DNA from: Deinococcus deserti VCD115
GTDB lineage: Bacteria; Deinococcota; Deinococci; Deinococcales; Deinococcaceae
Assembly: GCF_000020685.1 (NCBI RefSeq)
Contig: NC_012526.1
Location: forward strand, 2,558,001 to 2,622,000
Direction of reading: 5' to 3'
DNA: 64,000 nucleotides
Shown: piece by piece, positions 63,239 through 64,000 of the stretch
Numbering within the stretch: the first letter of the stretch is position 1
How the letters are laid out: each line of letters starts with the position of its first letter
Notes under the pieces: model-generated
Databases searched by the model: none
What the model saw: the letters and a program-made list of their open reading frames with translations, nothing else
Told to the model about the DNA's origin: nothing
Translations under genes and position numbers: made by a program

Positions 63239-64000
63239 ATGGCCGTTTACCTCCACGCTCTGCAAACAGCACTCCCGGAAACGGCCTACCCGCAGTCCAT
63301 GATCCGCGACCTGATCCGGGCGCAACCTGAACTCGACCGCCTTGCTCAGCGCCTCACGACCAGCATTTTCAACGCCTCGGGGATCGACCAGCGTTACAGC
63401 GTGGTCAAGGACTTCCTGGGGACAGACGATGAAGGACCGGGCCTGTTTTACGACCACACTACGGGTCAGATGCGGACGCCCAGTACCGGGGTTCGCAACG
63501 ACTTCTACACCGTGGAGGCGACCAGGCTTTTCGTGCAGGCAGCCCGGCAGGCCCTGGCTGCCACGCCGGGCCTGAGTGCTGCGGATGTCACCCATGTCGT
63601 GACCGTGTCATGCACAGGATTTTTTGCCCCCGGCCCCGACTACGCCATTGTCCGTGCACTCGGCCTTGCGCCGCACGTGCAGCGCTTCCATGTCGGATTT
63701 ATGGGCTGTTACGCGGCCTTCCCTGCCCTGAAGATGGCCAGGGCCTTCTGTGAGGCCGACCCGGAAGCTGTGGTCCTGGTGGTGTGCGCGGAGCTGTGCA
63801 CTATTCATATGCACTCGGCCAGGGACCCGGACACGCTGATCGCCAATTCCGTGTTCGCCGACGGCGCCGCCGCTGCCCTGGTCACGGCCCGGCCACCCGC
63901 CCCGGGAACTCCGGTGCTGCGCATGGATCACTTCGAAACCACCCTGACCCCGGTGGGTGTCGGCGAGGCCGATATGGCCTGGACCATCGGCGACCAGGGC
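63239..64000 (+). CDS. Type III polyketide synthase, 3' end cut by window
   Basis: The first 254 codons of a chalcone-synthase-like type III polyketide synthase; the frame is open at the window end and a full enzyme is about 350-390 residues. The nucleophile is Cys157 in HVGFMGCYAAFPAL, aligned with the CHS active-site Cys. The KAS-III-like segments VTHVVTVSCTGFFAPGPDY and ANSVFADGAAAALV are family signatures. The catalytic His and Asn lie beyond the edge. These enzymes extend acyl-CoA starters with malonyl-CoA to alkylresorcinols or pyrones; the product is unknown. It diverges from an SDR gene. Confidence 0.92.
   Translation, partial: MAVYLHALQTALPETAYPQSMIRDLIRAQPELDRLAQRLTTSIFNASGIDQRYSVVKDFLGTDDEGPGLFYDHTTGQMRTPSTGVRNDFYTVEATRLFVQAARQALAATPGLSAADVTHVVTVSCTGFFAPGPDYAIVRALGLAPHVQRFHVGFMGCYAAFPALKMARAFCEADPEAVVLVVCAELCTIHMHSARDPDTLIANSVFADGAAAALVTARPPAPGTPVLRMDHFETTLTPVGVGEADMAWTIGDQG

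Overview
The window is a typical chromosomal stretch of a Deinococcus species; I cannot name the species from the sequence. Five things point to Deinococcus. The DNA is GC-rich and third codon positions are strongly G/C. About twenty genes carry a TANNNT -10 element only 5-8 nt before the start codon, the leaderless-mRNA promoter layout described for Deinococcus deserti. The Dps has the lysine-rich N-terminal tail of Deinococcus Dps1. Two adjacent deoxynucleoside kinases precede a MurE whose DAP-recognition motif is replaced, in keeping with the L-ornithine peptidoglycan of the genus. A sirohydrochlorin-chelatase-like protein with a cysteine-rich C-terminus resembles the D. radiodurans DR2241 family. 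I see no tRNA, rRNA, CRISPR array, transposase or prophage.

Layout. 1-10.2 kb: a cut-off MFS transporter, OsmC, DUF1622/DUF4385, Dps, a divergent MBL-hydrolase/MFS pair, an S41 protease, an M20 peptidase, an EF-hand protein and the CbiX/DR2241-like protein. 10.3-16.8 kb: a compact purine operon purC-purS-cupin-purQ-DinB-like-purL-purF, mostly joined by 4-nt start/stop overlaps. 16.9-24.7 kb: small proteins, an HtrA protease, otsA-otsB (trehalose) with a candidate upstream ORF, a DoxX-like membrane protein and an SMP-30/gluconolactonase. 24.8-29.2 kb: sucA and sucB (2-oxoglutarate dehydrogenase E1 and E2), separated by a strong terminator. 29.3-34.8 kb: MBL and alpha/beta hydrolases, a 22-residue tandem-repeat protein, TauE/SafE with a DUF1634-like partner downstream of a truncated ggt, and a 7TMR-DISM diguanylate cyclase. 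35-45 kb: glmS, a PLP gamma-family enzyme, a cysteine-less FmdB-like protein coupled to a second HtrA-like protease, two dNKs, murE, a secreted unknown and rtcB. 45.2-55.3 kb: an orphan multi-PAS/GAF histidine kinase, HAD phosphatase, DedA, MMPL transporter, an APH(3')-type kinase, an unknown two-gene unit and DUF2270. 55.5-64 kb: a subtilisin-like lipoprotein, a GloB-like hydrolase, holB with a metallophosphoesterase, an S66 carboxypeptidase, two membrane proteins, an SDR and the 5' part of a type III polyketide synthase cut by the window edge.

The clearest functional units are the purine operon (PurC, the PurS/PurQ/PurL FGAM synthetase and PurF), the trehalose pair OtsA/OtsB, the OGDH pair SucA/SucB, and cell-wall supply (GlmS, MurE, LD-carboxypeptidase). 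The most unusual items are the 22-residue-period repeat protein, the two extra ORFs locked into the purine operon, the dense set of leaderless promoters, and several family members that have lost signature residues (FmdB cysteines, S41 lysine, activase-like cysteine).
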